From NCBI GenBank assembly GCA_027382625.1, contig JAJKFJ010020986.1, positions 1 through 64,000 on the forward strand: a stretch of 64,000 nt of DNA, read 5' to 3'. Position numbers and translations under genes: made by a program. Within the stretch, counting starts at the first letter, position 1, and each line of letters begins with the position of its first letter. Source of the stretch: Tetmemena sp. SeJ-2015 (taxonomy: Eukaryota > Ciliophora > Spirotrichea > Sporadotrichida > Oxytrichidae). The notes under the pieces are model-generated. The model did not search any database, was not told where the DNA came from, and was given only the letters and a program-made list of their open reading frames with translations. This document shows, in pieces, positions 11,646 to 22,989 of this stretch.

Positions 11646-12480
11646 CTATGAATAATATTCTTTAAAAAAGTACTCGGGTGGGGTTACCTCACTATCGTGA
11701 CTAGAGCCCAGAGCCTCTCGATTGGATTTTAAGACACAGCTGTATGTAGAAAAGAACTCAATTGAGCAGTAGATAGGGAAGGCTTTACGTAGTTCTGGGC
11801 TCTTGTTAATAGATAGATTATCTATGAGCATAATTCTTCCTTGGGATAGAGGATAGAGGGGGGCATAATTCAAGAAGTAAAGCCTTGAATTGTGCGAGAT
11901 TATTGCGACATGTGATTGTTTTGGCAAGAAGAAAACCTTCTTCTTCACTGATGGCTCCTATAACCGTGATAGATTTACCACGATTGCTTGCTATCTCTAG
12001 TTTCATTCTGTCCTTGAGGCAGCTCTTTTTTGGAGACTGCCAGACTTTGAATGAGGATTCATCAATATATACGATATGGCGTCCCTCGTGCTTCCTTCGA
12101 GCAAGACGCTTTAAAAATTCTTACTGTCTTCTTTGTGCTTGTTGCACCATATCCTCTTTCCTGCGATAAGAGAAGCCTGCGGCTCGATACCAAACATGAT
12201 TGCGCAAGTAAACCTTTCTTAAACCAAATGTAGATAACGAAGGAATTCAGTCCTGATTAGTGCAAAAAGTGGCAGCCCTGTTCAAGGCTGAGATGAGCAG
12301 TTTCATATTATGCCTTCATAGAACGATTATTCGCTCTGTATCCACAATGAGGAGAGGCTTCCTCCCTCGCTTACTCTTGTTCAATCTTACTACGAAGCAG
12401 TTGCGTCGCCAACGAAGAGCTTTCATGTTGACTGTGCCTATTCTAAATCCTTGATTGGTAGCTACATCAGACTGCGTGAG
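11646..12480 (-). pseudogene. Tc1/mariner-type DDE transposase, frameshifted
   Basis: Minus strand, three frames. An N-terminal helix-turn-helix-like part (DVATNQGFRIGTVNMKALRW, about 12.46-12.40 kb) is followed by a part containing HIVYIDESSFKVWQ with the first catalytic Asp at about 12060. After a frame change near 11830 the second Asp lies in MLIDNLSINKSPELRKAF. A degenerate PYSPEFN-type end with a Glu follows. One TGA lies at 12316-12318. Family transposases are about 340 residues; this covers most of that length but is broken. It is diverged from the element at 5.6-7.25 kb. Terminal repeats were not identified. Confidence 0.75.
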
Positions 12481-13189
12481 TTATGGATTTGTATCGGAAT
12501 GAAGATTTCAGAATCGGAGGTAGATCGCCTAGATTTTTTTTGTTATTAGATATCTTATGCTGAATTCTAAATTGGAATGCCTTTCTAATTATAAATGCCT
12601 TAGTCTTCAATTAAGGTAACCTTTTCTCGATAAAAGGAGTGAGATTAATGTCGGTAATGTAGTTTCGATGTAATGGCGAAGCGAGGAGAGATCTCTGAAG
12701 TGATAAAATCTTTGAACTCTCGTTTTCTCAATAAACGAGTTGTTCAAGATGCTATCTTTAGAGTCAGAAAGAATAAAAAAATTTTAAGCATAATTAACTC
12801 CTCACAACAATCGATCATGCACTATAAGGATTCAATGTAATTTTCATGAGTTGATGTCTATATTTCTAAGTATAATTCATCTATCCTCATTAAAGTAGGC
12901 TTGATTAAAGAATAAAAGTCTTAGTTATGGATAAAATTCTCTTTTTTTGAGATGAGAGAAAGTTTCTTCAAATTTGGAAAGTTTTTTAAATACTATTCTA
13001 TTATTCTATATTGAATTATGTTGGGTACATTCAATTCTAAATGCTCTACACTTTCTATAGTGCCAAAATCAATAAGATATTATCCATACCAAAGTAAATT
13101 TAGATACTTAATCCTCATTTCTTAATTCAAAAATTAATATGTCGATTGCACTTAAGCATCTATACTAATTAAGAGAATTAAAGGGCACC

Positions 13190-13680
13190 CGGCATAAATA
13201 AGATAGGCCGTGACGTCAATGATATTGCTGTGACGCACTAATCTGACGCACACAAACCTACCAGCCGAATAGGGATATTCAACACGTGGCACCCCGCCAC
13301 CTTACATTCCGAGCAGAAGCGCCCGGCTTCTGCGTACCTTCCAAAAAAACTTAAAAGGATTAAAAAAAATCGAGTAGCATCGGTCCGAGAGCAAGGCGCT
13401 GCTCCGTAGCGTCTGGCTTCGCTGTCCAGCTGTATGACTGAGTGTTTGCCCACAGATCCCATCCCTCCACGCCTAAAAGGATTAGGAGGGTGAGTGGAAA
13501 CTACTCACCTTTGATTATCTCTCCAGTGAGCAGCTCAACCACCTTCCCCAGGGCTTTGGCTGTCATTATCCCTAGCCTCATTTAAGCACTCACTCACCAG
13601 TTAACGGCGTACAATAAGAAGAAAGCCTTCAGGACGCTCCTGACCGGTGCCGGTCAGGAGCGTCCTGAATTTTAACTTTC
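13190..13680. mobile_element. GC-rich insert ending in a perfect hairpin
   Basis: About 490 bases clearly richer in G and C than both flanks, with no protein frame of recognisable family on either strand. Its right edge is a 20-bp perfect inverted repeat (13628-13669). The arm contains CTGACCGG and its complement, a pattern that also occurs in the outer part of the foldback element at 32.5-33.3 kb. It is probably a non-coding mobile element in locus b; its class is not determined. Confidence 0.5.
13628..13669. repeat. Perfect hairpin, 20-bp arms, 2-base loop
   Basis: The arms 13628-13647 and 13650-13669 are exact reverse complements (TTCAGGACGCTCCTGACCGG and its complement) around TG. Very stable if single-stranded. 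It lies exactly at the GC/AT composition boundary. Confidence 0.9.
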
Positions 13681-13689
13681 TAATTTAAA

Positions 13690-15056
13690 CTAGCATCTAT
13701 ACTATTCAAATATATAATTAAAAAATAAAAATGTTTGTACTATATAACTAAGTTAAAAATATCTTCTTGAGATTAGTAGTTAATTTTATAAACAAAAGTT
13801 GATATTTTATTCAAAGGTATTTTTTAAGTAATTGATAGATTAAATGAATAAAAATAAGAAATTCATAAAAGACATAATAAAAGAGATAGAATTAGAGCTT
13901 AAAATTAAGATAATTGATAATTGTTTAACAACCAACATGACTCTACTGCAAAGAGTTGACACTTAAATTAACGTTTTCAATTCACCTTCCATTCCTCGAT
14001 ATCTGCCATCAGATTACGAAAGTTAATGGAAAATTAATTACATCCTAGCCAATTATACTCTCTTTACAGTTCTTTCAAGAGTTTAGAGACAGAAATGTTG
14101 CAATGTTATGAATAAATAAAAATTTATTTTTCAAATTAAATTAATACTCTAACATATTTCAGGTATAAAATGTTGTAATTTGTAGAAAGAATTATTATTT
14201 TTTAATAGAGATTTCTATTCAATAATCCCCAATGAAGTTATACTTCATAACTAATATAACCTTCATTTGGATTTAAATTACATTTAATAATTGATTAAAA
14301 ATTAATTTGACTAAATTTTTTTTTGTGATGGCAGTTAAATTATCAAGACTTAATTTATTATTATAAATTTAGATATATCATCATTTCTAAGAAATTATTT
14401 CTATTATTTGTGAGAGAGTCTTTAGATTAGAGATTAAAGCTACACGAAATCTTGAAAGACTGAACTTATTTTATTAAAAATAGCTTCCAACATTTAACTA
14501 TTAGGATTTCATGAAAATAAAAAATTATTTGCTAAAGAGCAAGAATATCTTCACTCTTTTTAGTTCTATATACTTGCAATATCCATCTTTGTTTTTTTAT
14601 GTACACAATCAATGATTTTATAAAAAATTATCAAATTACTCCCCCTTAAATTTTAAAATGACAATCTAATCTATATTTCAAAGTTTCTTGATTTTTAATA
14701 AATAATGGTTACTTATGATTAGACAATAATTAATTCTTTCTTGATTCTTTCTGTAAATTTCATTATTTTCGCAAAATATTATGGAAAATAATTTTGCCAT
14801 ATGTAATTTGTTTTAAAATTATATTTTTCTTAATTAAAATTAGAAAACTATAGGACCTGGCCATCACTTATTAGAATTTGAGTAAATTCTAAAGAAGTTA
14901 GTTGCTTGATGTAGGTATAATTTTGCAATTTATCTAATTTAGAAAGACTCTTTTTAATTGAGTGAGCATTTACACTATTTTTTATCCACATTCTGCAAAA
15001 TCATCATTATAGGTCAAATAAAATTAGGTGATCTAAAAATATAAAGATTCAAATAC
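13690..15056. other. AT-rich interval inside locus b
   Basis: Scattered leucine/lysine-rich frames on the minus strand, but none long or conserved enough to call. Probably decayed LRR sequence and IES DNA. Confidence 0.3.
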
Positions 15057-15332
15057 TCAGAAGAAGAAAATTTTATCTGCCTCTATATACACAGCGGGAC
15101 TTAGATTTTAGAAGGAATCTTTTGTAGCTCTCGCTCTACTTGAAATAACCGTAAGTTTATTGAATGAAGAGCATCTCCCAATTACTTCTGAACAATTCAC
15201 ATTCTCTTGAAATTTCTCATTCATTATCTTAATATTCCTCTAAAATATATGGTAAAGCCATCTTAGCTTTATAGAAATCAAATATTCCTTCTTTTAGAAA
15301 TGCAAAAAGGTTCGCTTTGACACTTAGGTAGC
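15057..15332 (-). CDS. Internal segment of array locus b
   Basis: A 92-codon minus-strand frame with TAA/TAG as Gln, ending at TGA 15057-15059. Readable landmarks are KKEYLISIKLRWLYHIFQR, NEKFQENVNCSEVIGRC and FNKLTVISSRARATKDSFQN. It lies downstream of the locus b N-terminus at 16403-16885 and takes the position of the middle module of other loci, although similarity is weak. No start codon. Function unknown. Confidence 0.55.
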
Positions 15333-16402
15333 TTGTTTAGAATCGCAATGTTTTACTAAAGATTTTAAAACCCATTTTTATTATAAGAGGTAAATGATTA
15401 CTAACCTTAATCTATTATCTGCTAAAAAAAATGTTCATTTAAATCTCTTTTAAGCTAAACTTGAATTTCCTATATCATCTATTTCTATTCTTCCTATAAT
15501 ATTGATGTTCACAAGTATTTTATCAATCTCCAGTTTATCTTCATTCATTAAATTATATTCATTTAAAAAGAATTATTCATAAAAGAAATTTTACTAATTT
15601 CAAAGTAAAAGAAACAATTTAAAAGGCTAAGAGATAACATAATGGATAATAAATTAAATAATATCTTTGATAATAAAAAGTGTTACTAGATATAGGGAAA
15701 TAAGTGATATTTACTCATCATTTTACTCTGCTAATATTAATTTTTCAGATAATTCAAGTTTGAAAATTTTTAAACAAAATTATTATTTTTAAAACTCTAA
15801 TTTAATGTCTTTATAGAATAGGAGAGGGGAGTATGAATACTTAAATATAATTTTAGCAGAATTAAATAGAAATTCTAATTTTTTTTAAATTGAGATAAAT
15901 TTTTTCTAACAGTTTTATTTTTCAATGCGAGAGAATCTGAGAAGATTACCAATTATTTTTACTCTGAAATATGAAATTTAATTTTATCAAATAACTTATC
16001 ATTTATAAAGATGTCTAATATTTTTTCGATTTTTTCTTATCTTAATTTTCTCTATCTGTGCGAGAAAACCAGTTTTTCTTTTTAAAAGCACATTTAATGA
16101 ACTAGTTCTAAAATAAAATATAAATCTAAAGATATTTAAATAGAAATGATTTTCTAATTATGAAAAATAATTATTTATATAAAAAGTTCATAAATAATTT
16201 TTTATGCTTTGTTTTATGAATTTATAATTACTCAAATTAATTGCAAATAGAGCCAGAGAATGCACTTTTATATGAGTAATTTGGAGTTTTTTACTATTTT
16301 CAGTTTAAAAGTTTTGATAGGTTTTCATAATAAAAGTTTGTAGACAGGAAGTGGCCCTCAGAAATATGTATAATAAGAATTATTTAAATAAATATTAAAA
16401 AT

Positions 16403-16885
16403 TCAACAAATTTGATTTGCGGCACAATTAAAAGAAGATTCTAGGAATTTTTAAGAGTTAAAATATTCTTCGGTTTATAGAATTCTATGTAAAAACTACT
16501 CCTAATAACTTTCATTAAATTTATGATTGTAGAATGTAAAGCAGAGTTAATGAGTGAGTGAGAGAATATATTCAAAATAACTGCTTTGATCTTATAATTG
16601 AGCCTTATTCTCATTTTCTTTTTCAATACCACCTTCATCATCAATATTGAGTGATTGGTTTTAACTTTCTTGATGTCTTTTAATTTGCTCATCAGCTAGG
16701 CATTTTAGGACTATTGGGACAGAATACAAAGGCAGTTTGATAGAATAGTCAGCGAAGTCCCTAATTCTTCTGAGATTCTGGCGATCAGACTTACTAAGAA
16801 GTGAAATACAATTAATTATTTCTTCTTTTTTAAGATAGCTAAATATTAACAGCTTGCAGTTTTTGCTCTTCATATTTAATTCCAA
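16403..16885 (-). CDS. F-box-like N-terminal segment of array locus b (IES-free)
   Basis: A 160-residue frame from ATG 16885 (an alternative ATG at 16873 matches the paralogue starts better) to TGA 16403. The F-box-like part is KNCKLLIFSYLKKEEIINCI, then SLLSKSDRQNLRRIRDF. An acidic, Asn/Gln-rich part follows, then SSYFEYILSLTHQLCF, which aligns with SVQYLLSWGFQLLF (A) and NALEYILNFGSGLYF (h). About ten TAA/TAG occur in frame. This copy has no IES after RIRDF, where A, c, d, f and g have one, so it serves as the reference for that junction. Confidence 0.8.
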
Positions 16886-17289
16886 TTTTCAATTATCTAA
16901 TCGGAAATGATTTATTATTTCTTTTTAAAATATCTTAATATCATTGAACGAGAAAAATGTATCATTAAATTTAGCAAATCTTATTTATTTTAATAAAAAG
17001 ACTAGTATTTTATAATTAATTAATAATAAAGGAACTTTAATTCTGCAAGAGAAATACCAGAGAGATAGTTTGTAGAAAAAAATATTTTTTATTAGTGCAT
17101 TATTATATTGCTCTGAATAAGCTATATTTTTACATATTGAACCTTTATTTACAAATTTTTCCTTCAAAACAATCCCAAAATTAAATGTAAATTATTCAGT
17201 TTTAAGATATAACTTGCAAAAGCAAATTATCATTTTTCATAATATCTATTTGGATTTAAATATTCTAAGTTTTAGGAGTTTGAGATCAG

Positions 17290-17620
17290 CCATGCTACAC
17301 ATACACATCGTAACTATTTGGCTTTTCATCTCTTCATTCTTAATTGTGAGCATATCCATCAGTGCAAGGCTGCAGCCCCAGTCAATCAGTCATTAATCTC
17401 TGAATCAAGGATGCCCCATGGCTGCAGGGAGGTATCCCCAGTAGAGGAGATTCGAGCCTCACAGTTAATATGAAAGGTGTGTCTGTGTGAGCCATTGTTA
17501 TCTAAGAGTGCAGTCAGAGAGCTAAGAATGAATCAGTGTTAATGGGCAGTGATAAGAGGAAGGATAAAGCATAGAGGATACGGGTGGGGAAATCAACGGT
17601 AAGGTTGCTGGCTTAGAGGA
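17290..17620 (+). mobile_element. SINE-like non-coding unit with tRNA B-box-like motif
   Basis: Less AT-rich than its flanks. It shares an ordered set of blocks with 32.62-32.94 kb: a GCCCCATG block, a GGGAGGTA...CCCC block, GATTCGAGCCTC (GGTTCGAACCCC in the other copy), GTGTGTCTGTG, and later CAGTGTTAA. The TTCGA block resembles the pol III internal B box of tRNA-derived SINEs. No protein frame. The class is inferred; no poly-A tail or target duplication was located. Confidence 0.55.
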
Positions 17621-17629
17621 ACTCTTGAC

Positions 17630-19080
17630 CTAGGGATTAATGAATCTATTCTGGATCTGTAGACTCGCGTTGATAGAGAGATGGCAAAGAAAATGGCAAT
17701 GGTGTGAATGTGTGACAAGGCTCATATCAAATTCCTTGGGCTGGTTGCCAGGTTTTTAAGAGAAGGTTAGTTTAAAAATGAGGCAATCTTTTATAAAATA
17801 AATAAAACTTTAAATACTTAATTCCAATATAAGAATAATTTATATTAAGTTAAGATTATCCATAATAAATAAAATTTATATTTTCCTTAAATATTCTAAA
17901 TTATTCTTATTTGAGATTTATTTAAGGGAATATTAAAAATCAATATTCTAGATATAAATTAGTCACTACTCTTCAATTATTGAACGAAGTCAGATTATTA
18001 AGTAAGAAGATTAAATTAAGTTATTTAAGGTAATATAATTCATTGTGTCTTCCTAAATAAAAAGGCTTGCTCTGCATTCTGAAAACTGGACAAATCTTTC
18101 TCTAATAAGTAACTTAAATATCCAGATTCACTGTTTACCAAAGCCTGGAAAATTATTTATAATTTTCTTTCACAATTTTAAATTAAAATTTATCATAAAC
18201 TTTGAAAAAATATTTTAAAAAATCATAGCTTGTTGTTTTAAAATATTATAAAAAGTATTAAATTTAAAGAATTTATTTTAAATGGGAGACATGCTTAAAA
18301 TCTAAAAATGCAAAAAAATAAAGTGAATATGCTTGTGGCTTTAATTAAAAATTTCTGAAGAAAAACTTTTATAAAAGTATTTATAATTAAATAAAATTAT
18401 ATATGATTTTTTCAATTTCAATTTTAACAAAAAAATATATTTAAAGAAAATCGAAATAATAATTCAGAAATAAGAAGAAGCCTTTCCCTGGAGGGTAAAA
18501 ATTTTAAAGAATTCTATAGAGTGAAAAGAATATGAATTATAAGGTAATTTTCACTCCTAAATCTGATTATTTCATCTTTAAAGATCTGTTTAAATATCTA
18601 AGGCCCCAATATTTAATTCTAATCCAGCCAGTTAGAGCTCATTTATCACAAAGAGAAACTATATGTAAGGCTATTTCTCAAAATTGCATAATTAACTTCA
18701 ACTGAATCCTTGAAAACTTGCAACAAGTTTAAATAACCAAATTTAATTCATGAAACAAGTATTTATGCTGCAACACTTCTGCTAAACTTCTTCAGGCTTA
18801 TTTCTAGAGTATTTTTGTAATTATTGTAATATTTTAAGAATGCACTTTAAGATTATTTTACAATAGTTAAAAATAGCTAAAATATAGATTTTGAAAGGAG
18901 TATCTTATCTCTAACTGATGAATTAGATTAAATTTTTAGGCTTTAGAAGTTTAAAATGACTTTAATTACTAAAAAAATTAGATTTAGGATAGAAAATTAC
19001 ATTTATAAACAAAAGTTTTCGTTTTATAATTAATTTCAGAAATTTTACTTTATATATTGGCCCCGAATCTTTTGTTAAAA
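17630..19080. other. AT-rich interval, tandemly related to 25.5-26.2 kb
   Basis: No gene was found. The part at about 18.0-18.47 kb is similar along its length to about 25.6-26.2 kb, so both belong to the repeat unit of the tandem array, downstream of the C-terminal modules of c and d. Confidence 0.45.
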
Positions 19081-19087
19081 AATTATC

Positions 19088-19270
19088 CTTTTTTTATATA
19101 TTTTTATGGTTTGATTGACCAAAGATGGCGTAGACTGAAATTTTAAGTGAATCTCCGATAAGAATTTTGGTTAGTGGCCAATTAGTATTATCAAGGTCTA
19201 TCTCGTCATCATTTTTAGATTTGGCTACTACTTTATACTTTTATTGCTAAATACTTGAAAATTATTAGCC
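19088..19270 (-). CDS. C-terminal module of array locus c
   Basis: The frame reads SSIQQQKYKVVAKSKND, then an Asp/Asn-rich stretch, then KILIGDSLKISVYAIFGQ. The same pattern occurs at 26.21-26.39, 43.54-43.65 and 55.01-55.16 kb. TAG/TAA are Gln in the SSIQQQ part. It lies at the downstream end of each array unit, so it is probably the C-terminus of the F-box-like/LRR protein. Domain family not recognised. Confidence 0.65.
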
Positions 19271-19800
19271 TAGCTTTTCTAATTATAGCTGCAAATATAA
19301 AATATACGAAAAGAATTAAAATATTATTTTAAAAACATTTGATTAACTTTCGTTCTTTCTTAATCAAATTATATCAAATATTATTCAGTTAAGCAGAAAT
19401 AAAATTGATAATGGAGGAGTGATGAGAGTCATCTACTTAATGGGAATAGAGATAACTTATACTTAAATTTAGAAAGCTGTCTCATTATCTCAATATCGCT
19501 TCAAGCAATAATTCATAAAAATTCAATTATAAATAAATAAGATTTAATTAAGAAATTTCATTTTAGGTTTACCTATAATGATAATCATTTGCTTCATAAT
19601 AATTTCTTCTTAAATACTCATTAACAACATTTTAAGCGTAAACTTGAACACCATCATACATTAAGGCCAAAAATTTTGTGATTTTCTTAAGCCTTTATTT
19701 ATGAATCCTTAATTTTAAGGTCGATATATTATTCCACGCACTACAGAAATTTTAATTTTAAGGTTTCTAGCCCTTATCAACTGGGTAATTAGCTTTCTAT

Positions 19801-20201
19801 TATAGTTTAAATAAATTAAAATCGGGGATTTTTTAAAATGATAAATGGAGAGTAGCAACTTTATGGCAATTGGAATCACAGGTTCATCTCCACAGTTTTT
19901 TCGAAAGTTAATTAAAAATTAATATGAGGTTTTTCTTTCATCATCCTCTTTGCATCTCTCAGCATCGAGATATGAAGCACCAAATTTACAAACTCCAAAT
20001 GTCGACTTTCTCTAATATAGTGCCGCTAATATCTATGTATTGAGCTCTGCAACATAAAAATTGCAATTATGAAAAGCTCTTGCTTAATCTAATTGTCTAA
20101 TGATTATTCAAATTAGACATACTTCAACAGTCACGATTCCATTTAATTTAATAAATATGATGTTAAATTTAATTCATTTTATTATTAAATTCTTAGCTAT
20201 A
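19801..20201 (-). repeat. ~400-bp TATAG-flanked dispersed repeat (copy in locus c)
   Basis: Homologous to 33746-34163 (opposite orientation) and 58478-58850. It begins TATAGC and ends CTATA, and interrupts locus c: the homologous stretch of locus d (27.04-27.08 kb) is continuous. The direct repeat at the ends is TATA. It could be a MITE or a transposon-derived IES. Its internal frames shift between copies, so it is not called as a gene. Confidence 0.65.
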
Positions 20202-20830
20202 TTAATAAGTCTCTTAGAGCTTTAAATAGCTGTTTAAATAAGTATCAATCCTTAGATCATGAAATTTGAATTTAGCTACACGTCTGGGCTTTCACATGAC
20301 GTGGCACAACTGATCAAGGAGTTACGCCTGTGAATTAACTTTAAATCGATTAAGTTATTGTATGCCCTATTAGGGGTTCACTTAATTCCTAATTAATTAA
20401 TGAATTTTGCTACTCTTAATGATTTACTATTCATAATTAGATCCTCTTGAATTATTTTAAAAATTATTAAGGTTGCAAATCACTTTGAGAACGGAGGTCT
20501 AAAGATAAGAACTGAAGATTGTAAAAAATAGGTTATAGCTAAAAGTATGTCTCTAATGAAAAGATAAATCTCCATCGAGATTGCATTAATTTTAGCTTCT
20601 TTAAGTTTGGAAACTTCAACAATAGCTCAATCAAAGAAAATTCTTCATCACTAATAAATAGATCAGTGATTGAAAGGGTTTCAATGCTTTCCATTCGACT
20701 TAATGAGAGAATTTACTATTTTTATTCTCTCAACCAGCATCTAACAATGCTAATACGTTTAACTGAAATGACTTTGCCTATAGATTTAGAACTTGAGAAG
20801 TCTGATTACTCTGCTAAACTATTAAAATGA
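20202..20830 (-). CDS. Leucine-rich-repeat segment of array locus c, interrupted by one IES
   Basis: Minus-strand LRRs: RMESIETLSITDLFISDEEF, then LLLKFPNLKKLKL, then after a gap IIQEDLIMNSKSLRVA and, after the IES at 20280-20413, KFKFHDLRIDTYLNSYLKL. It is collinear with the intact frame of locus d at 27563-26775 and with g and f. In-frame TAA/TAG are Gln. The LRR arc is probably a protein-binding surface (family knowledge). Confidence 0.65.
20280..20413 (-). other. IES, 134 bp, pointer GTAGC
   Basis: The repeat GTAGC (minus strand) lies at 20409-20413 and 20275-20279, within a longer imperfect repeat (GAATTTAGCTAC / GAATTTTGCTAC on plus). Loci d (about 27.13 kb) and g (about 56.64 kb) are uninterrupted here. 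Removal joins SLRVA to KFKFH in frame. Confidence 0.8.
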
Positions 20831-21880
20831 ATAATAAATTCATTTAAAGCAACTAATATTTTTCATGATCTAATTAAGCAGTATTCTTATTTAATATATA
20901 AGGCAGCAATAAATAAATCAATTGTTTCAAATAAAATGAAAGAAATAAATACCTTTAATAAAATACAGCTGGAGTAAAATTCTTCATTGACAATCAGTCT
21001 TGATTATTTAATATGTAATTTATTTAAATTATTTGCACGATTCAATACATAGCAACGAAAACCCAATTTTCCGATGTCTACTTAGAAACTCAAACTGATT
21101 GAATTTTTCCCTTCCTCAAAACACTTTTGATTAGCCAAGTATTATGGTGGAGGAACATGAACCCTATTTTTTACCAATAATTAAGTAAAAGAACGTGAAC
21201 TTTATTTTTAAATGATTTTTTTGCAATACTTTGACCTAAGTTCTAGAATACTTGTGTTGATGATAATATATCAGAATTTTATTCTTCTTCAAACAGGTCT
21301 TTCAGAAGAAACTGAAAATTTATTGAGAAATAAGCATAATTATTCAATTTAAAGGTAATTCTTCAATATAAATTTATTATTTTTGTAAATAAATAAGAAT
21401 AATTATCAACATGTAATTATTTTTAATCATAATTAAAAAGAATAGAGAGAGTAAATCAATGCATTTGAAATTAAGAATGATAGAAAGCAAATACAATAGA
21501 TATTTTTAGAAATGAAATTAGATTTATAAAGTATTGTTAAATTTTGTGCTGGAATTTAGCATTATAGTTTAGGCCTAATATCGACAATAAATAGTTGTAT
21601 TTGGAGATTCATATAATTAAATAAATTAGGACAAAATTAGGATACGAGTGTGATTTGAACTTTTTATTTTTAATATCTCTTCTCAAATCTATAAATGGCA
21701 AAAATAAGAAATTATCTCTAAATTGATTACTTATTCATTATTTATATAAACATATGTATAATTTATAACAAAATATTTCGATGATGAATTTTTAAGATTT
21801 CTTTTCCCTTTGCCTATGTATATTTTTTGGTTAGAAGAAAAGGCTTTAATATATCGAAAGTTTATTTCCATATAGTAAAA
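20831..21880. other. AT-rich interval inside locus c
   Basis: Lies between the LRR segment and the inverted-repeat element at 21.88 kb. No conserved frame was found. Confidence 0.3.
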
Positions 21881-22716
21881 GAGGGGGGGGGGACGGAAGT
21901 GCACCTCCCCCCCTTTTTTATGGTCAAAATCGCCCAAAAATCGTCCGTTTGGGCCGAAATCGGCCGAAAATGCCAAAAAATTAAGAGTTTTTGGCCTTGG
22001 AAATTTCCTTGAGGGTCAAATTTTATGATTTAAAATTTTTCCCAAAATTCACTAAAATATGTTTCAAGTCAAATTTACCATTAAAGTAAAAGTTTTAAAA
22101 TAATTTAGGGCAAATTTACGCTATAAGTGATATCTACCCTTAAGTATTTATAAATATTGCAATTATTCGATGTCCTCTCTAACTAAGAGATATCTTTCCT
22201 CTAATATATTTACTTTTAAGAAGAATATGTTAAGTTTAGTTCAAAGTCAAGATAATTTCATCTATTGCATTATTTGGTCTTTTACTCTGGCTTTAACAAA
22301 GAGAAGGGCTCATTGATACTGTTTTATAAAAGATAGCATGCTTTATTTACTATTTTGACAATAGCATTTAAACTTCTTGGAAATTAATTGCAGAACTTCT
22401 CACACCTATTTTGGATAATCATTTCTTAGGCTCACTATTTTGAAGAAGGAATATATAGGATTTCAAATGTGACTCAGTCATTAAAAGTAATGGGGTCCCA
22501 AAAACAAGAAAGTATTCATCGAAATAAGACTTAATAACAAAAAATAGATAATTTTGGGAAAAATTTGAAATCATAAAATTTGACCATCAAGGAAATTTCG
22601 AAGGCCAAAAACTCTTAATTTTTGGCATTTTCGGCCGATTTCGGCTTGTTTGGACGATTTTGGGGCGATTTTGACTATATAAAGGGAGGGAGGTGCACTC
22701 CGCCCCCCTCCCCCCT
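21881..22716. mobile_element. MITE-like element with ~166-bp inverted repeats and G/C-tract ends
   Basis: The left repeat (about 21881-22046) and right repeat (about 22552-22716) are near-identical reverse complements, including CCGAAATCGGCCGAAAATGCC. The outer ends are runs of G (left) and C (right). The interior (about 22047-22551) is AT-rich with no transposase frame. Flanks read TAAAAGA (left) and TAAAAAGA (right), a possible 7-8-bp target duplication. It interrupts locus c between the middle module and the LRRs. Short frames on both strands across the arms are by-products of the palindromic sequence. Confidence 0.8.
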
Positions 22717-22744
22717 AAAAAGACATTGATTTCTCAATAAAATC

Positions 22745-22985
22745 ACAATTATACTTTAAATAGTCTCAGAACCTACTCTGAAACAATTTTAACTTTCTAG
22801 AATAAAATCATACGCTCTAAAAGTTCTTAAGGAGATTCACTCTTTGCTGTTATTCTATAAAGTTAAGCTCAATCAATATATCCCAATACATCTATTGCTT
22901 AAATTGCGGATTCTGTAAAACCTTTATCGAGATGAAAACTTATTTTTAGATTCTAATTTTTCTGACTAGCATTATAGGTCATATG
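22745..22985 (-). pseudogene. Middle module of array locus c, with a premature TGA
   Basis: Reads NASQKNQNLKISFHLDKG..., then AIQAIDVLGYID, TGA, then AQLYRIT and LLERMILFQKVKIVSEQV. It aligns closely with loci d and g, which have AGA (Arg) where this copy has TGA. Locus c also has TGA in its N-terminal segment at two sites, so it is probably a decaying copy. Confidence 0.7.
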
Positions 22986-22989
22986 CAGT

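Noticed and set aside
21731..22012. Overlapping ORFs on both strands at the left arm of the G-tract element
   Set aside because: They run across the inverted repeat and poly-G tract, with no conserved protein content.
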